A stretch of 64,000 bases of DNA. It comes from Brachypterus glaber (taxonomy: Eukaryota > Arthropoda > Insecta > Coleoptera > Kateretidae). Position numbers and translations under genes: made by a program. Numbering within the stretch: position 1 is the first letter of the stretch; every line of letters starts with the position of its first letter. Under the pieces are notes generated by a model. It did not search any database. It was not told the origin of the DNA and worked only from the letters and a program-made list of their open reading frames with translations. Of this stretch, positions 11,220 through 21,967 are shown one piece after another. Where the stretch lies: NCBI GenBank assembly GCA_958510825.1, contig OY294047.1, positions 51,443,365-51,507,364 of the forward strand. Reading direction: 5' to 3'.

Positions 11220-12288
11220 AGAGCAGAGCGGGACTGTAAACGCTTTTTCTAATAGGTTAATTTCGCAACAAATGACAGAAATATATTTGACATACAGATG
11301 CAATTGTGAGGTTAGGACACCTACCTTGTTAACATCCAGAAAACAGGAATACCTCGGGGCCCCTTGCAGTGCACATCAATCCTGAACGAACATCACACAT
11401 AACAGATCTTTTAGGAATAGTTTGTTTGGTTTTGTTTATCACTTATCTATAATTTTAACATAGAAAATTCTAGAATGTCCCAAGACGACATGCTTTTACG
11501 AACGTTGGTTGAATAGAGAGAGAAGTCTTCTTCTTCTTCTTTTTTAGGTGCCAAAATACCTAATTACACCTGTATGTTATTTGACCTACTATTTTACTAA
11601 TATTTGAACTATTTAATAATATAGAATTAAAGTTGTTTGTACAAGCTTGGTTTATTTTTATTTGGCCAATAACTTTGAACTGGAGGGACGCTAGTAGTTT
11701 CTAGTTTGCTGTTGAGTTAAACTTTTTTTTTTGTCATCAACTGTTCCTTTACGGGTGAATCCGGCACTGTGAATCTCTACATAGTAGGTACCTTTCACAT
11801 AGATCTGTTGTACTATTTGGAACCTCTACTCAACACTGCTACAGTATATTTCCCCCGATGTCTGATTCAATTATAGCAGGCAGTTGAAATTATTAAACGC
11901 AAAGCTTGGCAATTTAACAAGGCATTTTTCATAGAATAACAACTGATAAATGAACGGAAGGAAGTCTATGATTAAAACGCGGAGAACAACAAACTATGAG
12001 AGGTGAAAACTGACAATTACTCAAGCTGACTTTAAACCATTTGGAAGTCTTGTCAGACACGAATTTCATTGTTTTTTAAAAAATATAGTGTTAAAATAAA
12101 GAATAAAAATAATATTGGACCTTCGAGCCGGATAACTTTATGACAGTATCAGCATCAAGTTAGTCTCAATACTGGTTTGAGGCAGCTCTTCACCCACAAC
12201 TCTTCCATTTATATATTCTTAGGGTCCCTTCGAATAAAAAAATATTTATATTGTATATTTTATTATGACTCACATATTTCGCCTGTGC
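11220..12288. other. unassigned sequence
   Basis: There is no coding frame of note. 11740-12010 is less AT-rich than its surroundings and I saw no second copy, so it may be unique host DNA. Confidence 0.3.
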
Positions 12289-12899
12289 ATATTTATTTAT
12301 TTATTTATTTAGGCCTTTAGGATACAGACGGGTGCATGACCCAAAAATAGCATCCCGGTATTACATGTGTTTAATATAATAAAATATAATATATAACTAA
12401 TAATATCAATTATTAATACCCAAAATTATAATACAAAAAAAAAAAACCTAATCTAAAAATAATGTCTTGAGATTTTTCTTAAATGTTGTTAGACTAATAG
12501 AAAACATATCAAGACTTTCATTGGAACAGTATAAGTTTGCAAAATTAACCATTCTAACCAAAGGTGAGTTTTGCGAATAGTTTGTACGACGATAGGGAAC
12601 GACAAATAGATTATGATTCCTAAGCGTTCGAACCGGTACGTTAATAAAGTTAATTTGAGAGAGAATTGAAGGTGAACTAGAAATATTATTTAATATCTTA
12701 AACAACACCAATATATCGGATAAAGTTCTTCTTTTTTCTAACTCTAGAATTTCAAAGTGAGAACGAGCTGCAGTATAATCGTTACTTGCGATAGGATATC
12801 GTGTTTTATAACATAAAAATTTTATGAATTTATTTTGTATCTTTTCTAATCTATCAGTATTATTTTTGTATCTCGGATTCCAGATAACTGATGCAAATT
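12289..12899 (-). pseudogene. LINE 3' end: RT C-terminal region, 3' UTR and tail
   Basis: On the minus strand an uninterrupted frame runs from about 12899 to a stop at 12448. It opens QFASVIWNPRYKNNTDRLEK and IQNKFIKFLCYK, the usual post-RT motif of CR1/Jockey-type LINEs (YASVVWNP...RIE.VQ..F...). It then passes RTLRNHNLFVVPYRRTNY and NSPLVRMVNFAN, and ends in LDMFSISLTTFKKNLKTLF. A UTR of about 140 nt follows and ends in an (AAAT)n tail at 12289-12312, the LINE 3' terminus. The catalytic domain is absent, so the copy is strongly 5'-truncated. It has no internal stops, unlike the copy at 1.2-1.9 kb. Confidence 0.9.
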
Positions 12900-12921
12900 G
12901 TAATTTACTAAATAATATATA

Positions 12922-13174
12922 TTAAGATTAAGATATTTTTTTTACAGTACAGTTAAAGAGTTGCTTGAGTGCCTAACGTCACGACGCGTCGACCATTCTT
13001 TAATTTTTTGCTTTAAGGACTTAGCGTTTTATGATTGCGATTACCTAAAATTTTCTAATTTTCAAAGTCAAATATATTATACTTATTAAAAACAAAAAAT
13101 TCGAAAAAAGGGCGACGTTAGGAATCAAGCATCTCTTTAACTGCCAATAAAAAAAATATCTTAATATCTTTAAT
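12922..13174. mobile_element. inverted-repeat MITE, copy 2 of the 0.6-kb family
   Basis: The outer repeats AAGATATTTTTTTTA pair inversely (about 12928 and 13152). Inside them are CAGTTAAAGAGTTGCTTG and its inverse CAAGCATCTCTTTAACTG. The interior resembles 593-762 in inverse orientation (GGGCGACGTTA). It sits just upstream of the LINE fragment. Confidence 0.65.
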
Positions 13175-14138
13175 TAAAAAGTTGGTTCAAAGGTTCAAAA
13201 TGCTAAAATACTTTTTTTATTCCAACTGTACTTTTAAAAATTTACGCTTTGGATATCTTCTTTTAATGTTATTTAATCTTTGGCTACGGTCCAAAAATTG
13301 CCATTATGATTCTTAAGGAACAGCGGAAAAAGATAAACGAGTTTCATTCATGAATGGTGAAAATATGACGGAGCTCGGCTACAAAGTGGAACAGATTAGA
13401 AGATTGTTTGCTTCTTTTTAAGAGTTGTGCAAAATAACGTGCATTGTGTACAAGAAGAGATATGTCTACATATGCCAGAAAAGAGTCTTATTATAAAATA
13501 CTACCCGTGCAGCCCGTTGTTCACACGGATCATTTAAAAATCAAGATCAGTTCTCTTTTTACTAACCTTGTTTAATAAATTCCCCTAATTAAGGGGTTAA
13601 GAGGGTCAATTTTTAGACGTTCTTAAACCTATAATAGGATTCGCGACTACTAAAAGCATTTGAAAGCAGATATTTTGCCTACACGATCTCTTTGTTGGTG
13701 GTCCTACACTGGAGTGCTAGGACACCATGTCCGTTGCTGATTTCCTAGCATTTACGCTAATTAACATTAAAATTGAATCAATCGCCGCGGCGCACCTTCT
13801 AGAGACCATAATTATTAACATAACATACAACGATGATTGGCAACGTAATTGTCTTAAAGTGCCGTCAAGCTTATAACGTTATGTTTATGGTTATGCGAGC
13901 CTGTTAACAGCGCCTTAGAAGTGCAGGCTTTGATTTTATAGGTAAGGGCCCGCATAAAAAAGGCAGGTTCTGTATTGATTTTTTAGTAAATGGCCTATAC
14001 AAAATAAATTTTTAGCAAAATGCTTAAATAAAAAAAGTAACAAGGGCCTATTTTAATTTTCCAGCAAAGGGCCCTTATAAAAGGAAGAGCCCGCACCTTG
14101 ATTAAGAAGGGTCGAATAAAGAATTAATTGCCTTGATT
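13175..14138. other. unassigned; includes a GC-richer, apparently single-copy patch
   Basis: No gene is seen. 13690-13930 is richer in GC than its surroundings, has no second copy and holds homeodomain-type words (GCTAATTAAC, TTTATGGTTA) and CGCCGCGGCGC. It could be a conserved non-coding element, though nothing here proves that. Confidence 0.3.
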
Positions 14139-14387
14139 TTATAGAAAAAGGTACGCATAAATAAAGAAAATATGATTTTTACTTCTTGTATAGGTCTTAT
14201 TCCAAAAGTCCTCCCATACAAAAATTGAATAGTTTACACTACCGGGATAAGAAATTCGTTTGCAGATTGACCATCCCGAATCCCGACAAGCAAAGTCCAT
14301 TTCTGACCCAAGTAAACAGTTATTTTTCTGCACCAGGCCGTTGATAAAGCTTAACTTACGGTAATGGCCTGTAAATATGATACACAA
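14139..14387 (-). CDS. 82-codon open frame, doubtful
   Basis: The frame reads MCIIFTGHYRKLSFINGLVQ and later ACRDSGWSICKRISY. Its base composition is more balanced than its surroundings and it contains several Cys and Trp residues. I recognise no domain and see no convincing splice sites or signal peptide. It could be an exon fragment, a transposon remnant or chance. Confidence 0.15.
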   Translation of the reverse strand: MCIIFTGHYRKLSFINGLVQKNNCLLGSEMDFACRDSGWSICKRISYPGSVNYSIFVWEDFWNKTYTRSKNHIFFIYAYLFL

Positions 14388-14660
14388 TACACGAGGTAAT
14401 TTTATATGTGCGGCTTAAATCTCTGCCGTGCTAAAGAATGTCTGATCTGAGATACTTAACGTTTTTTTAGTGGTAGTTAGTTAGCATTCATATCCAGATG
14501 GTTGTTACATTTAAAGGCGTATTAAATAGATGACAAGCTACACTGTAAAAAATTTAAATTATGCAAAAGAAAACGGTTATATATATTATAACTTTGCGAT
14601 AGTTTGTAGTATTTAATTTTTCCAGTTATACCAATATCATTCAATATCTTCTGTTTCATA
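14388..14660. other. unassigned sequence
   Basis: It contains ACACTGTAAAAAATTTAAAT near 14541, resembling the start of a CACTG-type MITE, but I could not find the partner end. Confidence 0.25.
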
Positions 14661-14887
14661 CCGTGAGGTCCAAAAGTCACCCCCCCCCCCCACTTAACTT
14701 TTTAACGAGTTGAGATTTATACTTTAAATTTGGAACACTTAAATACGGCCAGCCAAACAATTTTTTCGTATATATTTGATATTTTCAGCTCTTAAATTGT
14801 GGACAGGGGGCATGGGGAGACATTTTTTTAAATGGAAATGGTCCTAAAATTTATTTTAAACCCTATAATCGTACATATTTTGCACTG
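14661..14887. mobile_element. short relative of the 23.5-kb C-tract foldback
   Basis: It begins TA-CCGTGAGGTCCAAAAGTCACC with a C14 run and ends TTTTGCACTG-TA. It shares GACATTTTTTTAAATGGAAA and the TTGATATTTTCAGCTCTTAA region with 23513-24219, of which it is an internally deleted relative. Confidence 0.65.
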
Positions 14888-15007
14888 TATATTAACAGGT
14901 AATTTAAATTCAAAATGAAATATAAACCAAGCTAAAAACATTTAAAGAAAACATGTTTTACAATGGTTTTTTAAAATTTACATACTTACATATAAAATTC
15001 AAGTTTA

Positions 15008-15862
15008 CACTGAGATAAATTTTTACATCCACGTGCATGGGTAATTTACTTGCAGCTGCTGCTGATGTGAATTTACACTCGAAGCGTTAATATAAATGCG
15101 GTGTGTATTATATTTTTACATCCAGTGTGTAAAGTTTACACCAATGCGTAAATATACTTTTTACCTAAAACCCTTCAATTTATTAAAAAAAAATAGAATA
15201 ACCATTTTGTTATTTTTCTATTTATGAATAGTGTTTTATGGAAAAACTACGCAACAGAAAAATAAAATGTATATTCGTAATCAGCGCTACAAAAAGTACC
15301 AATATAAAATAGAATCAGAAAACATACACAAGTCTTAACAACTGAAAATTTGCAGGCTAGTGTTACCGCCTAAATAAGTAAAATATTATAAAATGTATGT
15401 TTTAAGGATATTGTATTAATCACACTTTTTAAATATTTACTTTTAATCGACACTTTCCAATTATTTCTTTGAAAAATCTAGCACACACAAAATTATACGT
15501 ACGCTCTTACAAACGTAAACAATTAATGGTCGACAGGCACCAGACTCGATGAAGCAGGAATTCTGGCTTCTCGAGTCACGTGACTAGCTTAACGCCCGCG
15601 ATTGGCTGGCGTGTACATCAGAAGTTTTATTTTTACACTTCGGGTGTATTGTTGCTAAAGGTATGTTTATAAAAATACACTTTCTTGAGCTCCGAGTGTA
15701 TTGTTGCAGAAGGTATGGATGTAAAAAAACACACTCTAGGTCAAAATCACCTCACCTGTGTAGTGTCACATCAATGTTGATGTACATTTATATAAAGGTG
15801 TAAAATTTACACATCTGTAGAGTTTATTTTTTTACACCTTTTCAATGTAATTTCTTTCAGTG
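15008..15862. mobile_element. 855-bp MITE, ends CACTGA, TA duplication
   Basis: Left end TA-CACTGAGATAAATT, right end AATTTCTTTCAGTG-TA. The interior has repeated modules: TTTTTACATCCA twice, and GAGTGTATTGTTGCNNAAGGTATG-like words at about 15646 and 15707. It also carries many short TTTACAC/GTGTAAA inverted words. No protein is encoded. Confidence 0.6.
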
Positions 15863-15869
15863 TAAAAGA

Positions 15870-16420
15870 TGCTGATTTTATAAATTTAAAGTTAACACGT
15901 ACTTTCCAGAGCGTGTATTCCATATTCTACATATGACTGGTACTCTAAGCGTTTAAATTTTAGTGGTCATATGTACAATTGCGGCGATTGATAGAATTCT
16001 ATAATGCACGGAGTCCGCCTCCCAGTAGTGTCATCTCGTAAATTTTTTGTTAACGCCGCCGCTGGAGTAGTAAATTAGAAATCCACTTTTTTTAAGACGT
16101 CCATGCTATAAATATAAAGTTTAACAACAGGCAGTGCAGATTATAATCCTGCAAGAATTTTATCTGGCGATCTAATCAAAAGATATTGTCTGATGATTTA
16201 AGATACGCGAGTATATAAACATTTATAGGTCATACCTTGTGATTGTTCTTGTTTTTATCTCGTAAGATATTTAATATGATTATTTTACTAGCCTGTAAAT
16301 CAAGAAGCTATTTCTGCGTTGATTTTATTTGAACAGACGGATCGTTAACACTGCAAAGAAATTGGATTTTGTTTAAGATTTATTTTATTGGTAGTGAAGC
16401 TTTTTTGTTATAATAGTTTT
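15870..16420. other. unassigned, apparently single-copy DNA
   Basis: No terminal repeats or second copies are seen. It contains CAGATTATAATCCTGC (Otx/Bicoid-type TAATCC word) near 16137, and lies just before the ratchet-type splice motif. Confidence 0.3.
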
Positions 16421-16442
16421 TCTTTCTTTTGCAGGTAAGTTT
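16415..16442 (+). promoter_or_regulatory. candidate recursive-splicing ratchet point (zero-length exon)
   Basis: A pyrimidine tract (TTTTTCTTTCTTTT, 16417-16430) runs into GCAG and then directly into GTAAGT, so a full 3' splice site is fused to a full 5' splice site at 16434|16435. This is the consensus of recursive splice sites in long introns of Drosophila and vertebrates. A second, weaker AG|GTAAG lies 34 bp on (16468-16473). If it is real, this stretch lies inside a very long plus-strand intron whose exons are outside what I can recognise. Confidence 0.45.
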
Positions 16443-16488
16443 TGATTTTTTATCGTCATTCTTCTAAGGTAAGGCTTTAACTATTTAA

Positions 16489-16691
16489 CCCTTTATTGGT
16501 ATACTAGGGTATCACATACCCCACCCAACGTAATTCGTTAAAACCCTGTCGCATACTCAGTTCCTCCAAGTTTTACCCCAAACTAATTTGTCCAAAACAT
16601 TGGAAATTAAAAAAAAAAGAAAACATGACGTCACATTATGCGACTTGCATATGCCAGAGAATACTAAAAAACAGAACTAACTAGTGAAGGG
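16489..16691. mobile_element. TTAA-flanked (piggyBac-like) MITE
   Basis: TTAA-CCCTTTATTGGTATACT on the left and AACTAGTGAAGGG-TTAA on the right. The terminal match is imperfect (CCCTT.A.T.GT), but TTAA plus a CCC terminus fits piggyBac-type elements. It lies some 50 bp downstream of the ratchet motif. Confidence 0.5.
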
Positions 16692-16699
16692 TTAAGAAG

Positions 16700-17394
16700 T
16701 AAAAATATTTGTAGGAATAGTATTCAAATTAAGTCAAGTCCTTTTATGAAAGACAAGGAACCTTATACAAAAACAGTTTCTTTCTGTATAAAGTCAAAAC
16801 AAGTTGTTGTTTTCACACTGTTGAAAATAAGTCAAGTGTGCCTTAAAAGGCGTTAATTACCTCATATAGTACGTGATCCCGACACGTACAGAAAAGTTCC
16901 TTTTTGTCAAACCCCGAGGTTGGTAATTTATTGCAGTTTTCTACACTTTTGCAAAGAGTAATTAGCTTAACTTTATTTCTGTTCATTTACACATGTGGCT
17001 TTCCACAAGGAAAGGGACCATATGAAAAAATAAATAAAAAAAAGAGATTAAATTTCGCTCTGCAGACAGATCTGTCTATTTGTTTGTGAACTTTTTAAAC
17101 GGAATGTAATATTAAAAAAAAAATCTTTTACTAAAGGATTTAGGACCTTTACAGGGTAGGTAAGGGTAGAAAGGAGCATACAATTCTATTTTTTACGAGC
17201 TCGTTTTGTACATTATAGGACAAAAATTGAACAGTTAAAAAGCATTTTAAATTTCCCACAAAATTATTTTTGTCGCAGGGTTGGTTTTCTCGGGTATACT
17301 TTTTATCCGGGATAGACTACAGGAATCTATAAGACAACTTTAAAGTTTTGATTTTGGAAAAAGGTGTAAGCGTCAGTGGAAATTAAAATTTGCA
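16700..17394. other. unassigned AT-rich sequence
   Basis: The small open frame at 16904-17089 has no recognisable features. Nothing else is seen. Confidence 0.35.
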
Positions 17395-17398
17395 CTTT

Positions 17399-18105
17399 TT
17401 GAAATAGTATATATGGAATAGACAATATTCCGCGCGAGCCGAAAGTTTGTCATACGAGCCGGCAGGCGAGTATGACGGTCCCGCGAGCACGGAACGACTA
17501 TTCCATAAGTGTTGTAGACTATACTTTTTCTTCGACTGCAAATATGAAACACTGTATGGCTTTGAACTGCGGACAAGGTTAAAAACAATGTTTTTTGTGA
17601 ATCGACATTGTAAATGCAACAAAACAAATATTTTTAAATAAGGCAATTAATGTTATTTAATAATTTTATTAAATCAGTACTTAAAAAATATTTTTATTTA
17701 ATTTTAGCACATATTTACAAATTATAATGCAAAGATTGAAGGTTATGTCAGATTGTTGTGATAGATATCAGGTTTAAATATTTAACAATAGATGGAGCAG
17801 TTTTAATTTTTTGAACTTAATTGATAAAAAACTGGTCAAATATTAAGAAAAACTAATAAATTTAATGTAATTTTAACGCAAAACTTTAAATTGCATTAAA
17901 TTATTCAATATTTTATGGTAAAATATATATATTTTTGCTAATTTTTCTGCAGTTTACTTTTATAAACAAGAGATGGCAGTACATGTGCTCATTCTAACAC
18001 TTGATAAGGAATATTCATACCGTATCTAGAGCTTGAATGGATTCATTCTGCGTTTGAAAAGTATGTGTATTTGCTTACATTCTAAAGCAGTGGTAGAAAA
18101 ATACA
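17399..18105 (+). repeat. 0.7-kb dispersed repeat, copy 1
   Basis: It matches 59578-60255 in the same orientation over its whole length with scattered substitutions and small indels. The first 110 bp is GC-richer and palindromic: GGAATA, CAATATTCCGCGCGAG, GGCAGGCGAGTATGACGG, CCCGCGAGCACGGAA, TATTCC. The rest is AT-rich and non-coding. Two minus frames look conserved between the copies, but only because the DNA is repeated; their differences do not favour synonymous sites. The element class is unknown and I find no clear terminal repeats. Confidence 0.8.
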
Positions 18106-18679
18106 ATTTTTATAAAATATTTTAGGTTTGGTAGGTATAAGTCACTTCAAGAAGTAGTGTGAATATTTAAAGAAGAAAATAAAAAGGTTTGATCTTGAAA
18201 CATTAATGATATAAAAAAATGTAAAAATTAATTTAACACTAAAAGTCGCTCGTTCCGAGCGAAACCTATTTTTTTGTTCACATAAATTAAAAAAAAATAA
18301 AGCAGCGTCTAAAAAAAAAGTTTTAAAAAATCCAGTTTACGAAAAGAGATATTAAAAGGTTACAAAGTTAACATGACGTGTATGGAAGTTCATTTAAAAT
18401 TAATAATGGGTTGTGCATTTTAAAAATTATAATTAAAAATTAAAAACGTTTAATTATTTTTTACGCTTAATTAAAATATACACATACGCATAACCAACAT
18501 GATAACTTTAATTTATGCTTCTACCTTTTTTATTAAATTATTTACAAAAATTAAAAAAAAATTAATTGCGTTAAAATTATTAATCATAAAAAGAAACTAT
18601 GAAATATACACAGTGTGTAATACACACATACACATATAAAAATAAAATACACACATAATAAAATATGATATAATATATA
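18106..18679. other. unassigned AT-rich sequence
   Basis: It contains short A/T-runs and a cluster of ACACATA words (18598-18650). No gene is seen. Confidence 0.35.
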
Positions 18680-18855
18680 CAGGGTAATCAGTAATTGCCA
18701 TGCCAAAATTTAAGAGGTGATTCTACATCCAAAAATATGAAAAAAGTTTCTATAAAGGGCTCATTTTCGTACCACCCTTTATAGGAACTTTTTTTTATAT
18801 TTTTTGATGTAGAATAACTTCTTAAATTTTGGCATGCCAGTTATTGATCATCCTG
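18680..18855. mobile_element. 176-bp foldback MITE of the CAGGGTGATCA family
   Basis: The left arm begins TA-CAGGGTAATCAGTAATTG and the right arm ends CAGTTATTGATCATCCTG. They pair over about 75 bp around a short centre. The same terminus occurs at 42172 and 47128. The right TA is mutated to TT. Confidence 0.75.
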
Positions 18856-18859
18856 TTTA

Positions 18860-19172
18860 TATTGTTTCATTCTAATTAACAAAAATATATTCAATTCGTT
18901 AAAATTTTGAGTTAAAAAATATGTTTTTTTTTTAAATAAGATAGTTTGTTTTTAGGTACATATTAATTTGTTAATAATTTGGTTTATTTGCCATTAAAAA
19001 TATAAAATGTTAAAAAAATCGGTCAAATCTGGCAAATTCCTTTTCATTTCTGAAAATGCGAACGAGAAATATGGTCTCGTTAAGGGTAATTGACGTTTTT
19101 TTTTTGTGGGCCTGTGTAATCATTCCTAAATAAGAAAAATAAAGAGTGTATAGTGAATACTATGACCAAAAT
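18860..19172. other. unassigned AT-rich sequence
   Basis: No features were recognised. Confidence 0.35.
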
Positions 19173-19422
19173 TGTTTGTTTGTTTGTTTGTTTGTTTAAC
19201 CTCGTACTATTCTACTTAATTAAGCATCCCCTAAGTCCAGGACTTGTGTGGGCTAGTAGTAGAGGGAACCACCATACTGACTTTCGAACCAGTTTCTAGG
19301 GAGTGTCCGTTTCACTTATCGCCTTCGCCAAATTTCAATTATTAATTAACTGAAAAAGGCAAATCGGCGCCACGATAGTAGACTTGCTATGCATACGCGC
19401 TAGCCACTACGCTATGCCTCCC
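19173..19422 (-). mobile_element. tRNA-derived SINE
   Basis: On the minus strand the element starts at 19422 with GGGAGGCATAGCGTAGTGGC, a tRNA-type head. It holds a perfect polymerase III A box (TAGCGTAGTGG, 19404-19414). A second A-box match (TGGCGAAGGCG, 19320-19330) is followed about 30 nt later by a B box (GGTTCGAAAGT, 19280-19290), the spacing seen in tRNAs. The 3' end is a (CAAA)n tail, seen on the plus strand as (TTTG)n at 19173-19198. The two A boxes suggest a composite or dimeric head. The parent tRNA cannot be named with confidence. Confidence 0.75.
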
Positions 19423-20583
19423 AAAAATGATTGAAAACTTAGGACTGATAACTAATGATGATGATATTTTTCATGCATAAGTCTATAGTTTAAAATTACT
19501 TAAAAATAATGAGTTAACAAAAATTCGTATCGATAAAATGCATTTAAGGTTTTGTCAATAGACTAAGAACGTTAAAAAGCTTTTTTAATCCCACTAATAG
19601 TATTTTAATGTACCCTTTTTTTATCCAGTTTCATGAACTTTATTCTTTTAAATTTAGTTTTTCAAATGTCTTTACCTATCGTAAAATACACTGCAAATAG
19701 TATATTAAAGTACTAGTTCTATAACATACGTTTTTAGCGCACGAGTACAAGTTTGCGGCGAGTTTTCTAAAGTACTAGTGCGCTAAAAACGTGTTATGAA
19801 ACGAGTGCTTTATACAATTTTTTCTATGTTGCTCTAAAATTTAAAAAAAAACTTACATTTAAATTGATGACTGATTTAGGGATTTTTGTTTTGGATTGAC
19901 ATTACAGTTTATACCATATTTAAAATTCTAAGAACAAATGATATTTTGACATGTTTTATAGTCGTCTCTCCTCGTTTTTACTGCCATTAACCAAGCCACA
20001 ATTTTAACATGGTAAAAATAACCTAAACACAAAATTTTGTAGAAAATTCAACTTTAAAGCGACATTGACATTTGCACGGAAAACGTCAAGCGATAGGCCA
20101 GGTCTGTTGCCAACCCAGAAGAACAAAAAGTACAGACCTCTTATGGGCCTATAAGAACACGCAAAATGCGTGTGATTATGAGCTTATAAGAGTCGCAAAA
20201 TAGAAAAACATATCAAGAGAAAATAAAAAAAATATATATCAAGTAGTGAACTCTTTAACTACCTAAAAACTAAAACTGGCTAAAAAATGTACAAATCAGC
20301 AATCTGAGCAGTGTTTTTCTTTATTGCACTGATCCAGTACTTAGCCATATCTATATATATCCCTAGAAAAAATGGGATAAGACGACATAATAGGTTTGGA
20401 CTTTGAAAGTCGCAGTTTTTAACTGGTTAGAAACAAAATCAAACATTGAAATTTTAAAAATGTCGAAATGTCAGTTTGACTTTTCTTTAAAATACATACT
20501 ACCTTACTACCACGGAAATCGCTATATCATCTACTTAATTTGGCTTTAGGAAACGTTCCAAACGCAAATTTTGATCATTTTGG
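19423..20583. other. unassigned; contains a stem-loop
   Basis: At 19712-19795 the words AAAGTACTAGTTCTATAAC and ACGTTTTTAGCGCAC recur inverted as GTGCGCTAAAAACGTGTTAT, giving an imperfect hairpin with a GC-rich loop. No gene was recognised elsewhere in the interval. Confidence 0.35.
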
Positions 20584-20693
20584 ATGCCCCCCCCCCTACA
20601 ACGCTATTTTCCTATACCATTAACATGGGCGTAACACTCCAAAATGACCCCCCCCCCCCCTAGGAGCGTTACGTAATACTTGAACGTTCTCTT
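20584..20693. mobile_element. right-end remnant of the Harbinger-like MITE
   Basis: It ends GCGTTACGTAATACTTGAACG followed by TTCTC, the same terminus as 30142-30379, 35183 and 40350-40808, preceded by the family's C-tract (20649-20661). The left end is missing. Confidence 0.6.
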
Positions 20694-20694
20694 A

Positions 20695-21070
20695 GGTATA
20701 TATCTACATTGACTATACCGTTTACCAAACTACTTCAAACTTAATTCCAATGTATTCAAATAAAAAGTTTAACAACTTTTAATGTCAAAGTTCGTTACAC
20801 GGTAGTGGAAAAACGTTTATATTTGTGTAGCAACTTTTTTTTTTATTTTAAGCTTTTGAGCTTTTTAAAAGTGCATTAAAATTGCCTATGCGATTTTTAG
20901 TTCTTTTTTTTTATTTATTTATCGTTCTTTAAGTAGATTTTAATTATTTTTACAAAGTTAAAATTAAATTTTCCAAACAAACATTCAAAATAATTATTTT
21001 TATTTAATTTATTTTAATTAATATGAATTATATTTATGATGACTCACTAATGAAAGCATTTAAATATATT
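20695..21070. other. unassigned AT-rich sequence
   Basis: Nothing was recognised. Confidence 0.35.
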
Positions 21071-21292
21071 TTTCTTTAAGCGTACTAAAAAGTTCATATT
21101 TTATAACTGAACACAGTTAGAAGTGAGCTATTTTTTTACAGTAAAAAATTGAGTTCATTGTTGTACGCCGTAAAAAAAAGTTAGTTAGCAAAACCAGCAC
21201 TGACGGCAGCACTCTTTGACTTTGATGGCCGCCATACTTCAAACTTTTTGTTTGTTTATTATGTAAACAGGTGGTTGACTCGAGATCATGCA
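21071..21292 (-). repeat. dispersed repeat, copy 1 (inverse copy at 37.5 kb)
   Basis: It matches 37536-37749 in reverse complement, sharing for example CATTGTTGTACGCCGTAAA and TTGTTTGTTTATTATGTAAAC. The open frame 21117-21323 overlaps it and is not a gene. Confidence 0.75.
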
Positions 21293-21710
21293 AATACATG
21301 CAAATACATGCATGCAAATACATGTAAAATTTTTTAGATTTTACATGTAATTTTACAAATTTACAGGTAATTTTACAATTTTACATGTAATTTTACAATT
21401 TTACATGTAATTTTACAATTGTACATGTAATTTTACAATTTTAGATGTAATTTTAAATGTTTATATGCACATTACATGTAAAATTACATGTTAAATCTAG
21501 TAAATTTTACAGAGTTCACGGTAAAAAATAAATATGTAAATTTACATGCAGAGTCATAGGTAATGTGTTGCCGTGCAGAGAGTAAAAGTTACGGGATTTT
21601 ACATGTGATTTTATATGAATATTACATCTAAATTACATGTAAAATTATAAAATTACATGTAAAATTTCGTAAATTTTACTTGTACCTACACGGCAACACA
21701 TTACCTATGT
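21293..21710. repeat. 20-bp minisatellite and palindromic ACATGTAA array
   Basis: Units of TTTTACATGTAATTTTACAA type repeat at a 20-bp period over about 21335-21460. More ACATGTAAAATTACATGT palindromes lie up to 21690. GGTAATGTGTTGCCGTG at 21551-21567 recurs inverted at 21687-21703 (CACGGCAACACATTACC), so the right part is itself a foldback. It contains no coding sequence. Confidence 0.8.
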
Positions 21711-21966
21711 TCTATTTATTCTATTTATTTTTGACAGGGTACCCCCTATTAAATAATATGTACTTTTATTACTGTGTAATAAATGTCTGGTGCTAAATCT
21801 TAATTAAATTAATAATAATTAATTGAGCTGAATAAAAAATTGTCAAACACCACCGTAATGTTAATAAAACGTGACTAAAGTCCTATTTAATCACTCGTGT
21901 CTTTAATTAAAATATAAAAGCAAATCTGAGTTGGCTAATTGTCCCTTTGTTTGACAGACAAACTAT
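21711..21966. other. unassigned AT-rich sequence
   Basis: No features were recognised. Confidence 0.3.
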
Positions 21967-21967
21967 A

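Noticed and set aside
17373..17646. Minus-strand frames apparently conserved with 59410-59809
   Set aside because: The similarity comes from the DNA repeat. Two different frames are equally alike, so there is no sign of protein-level constraint.
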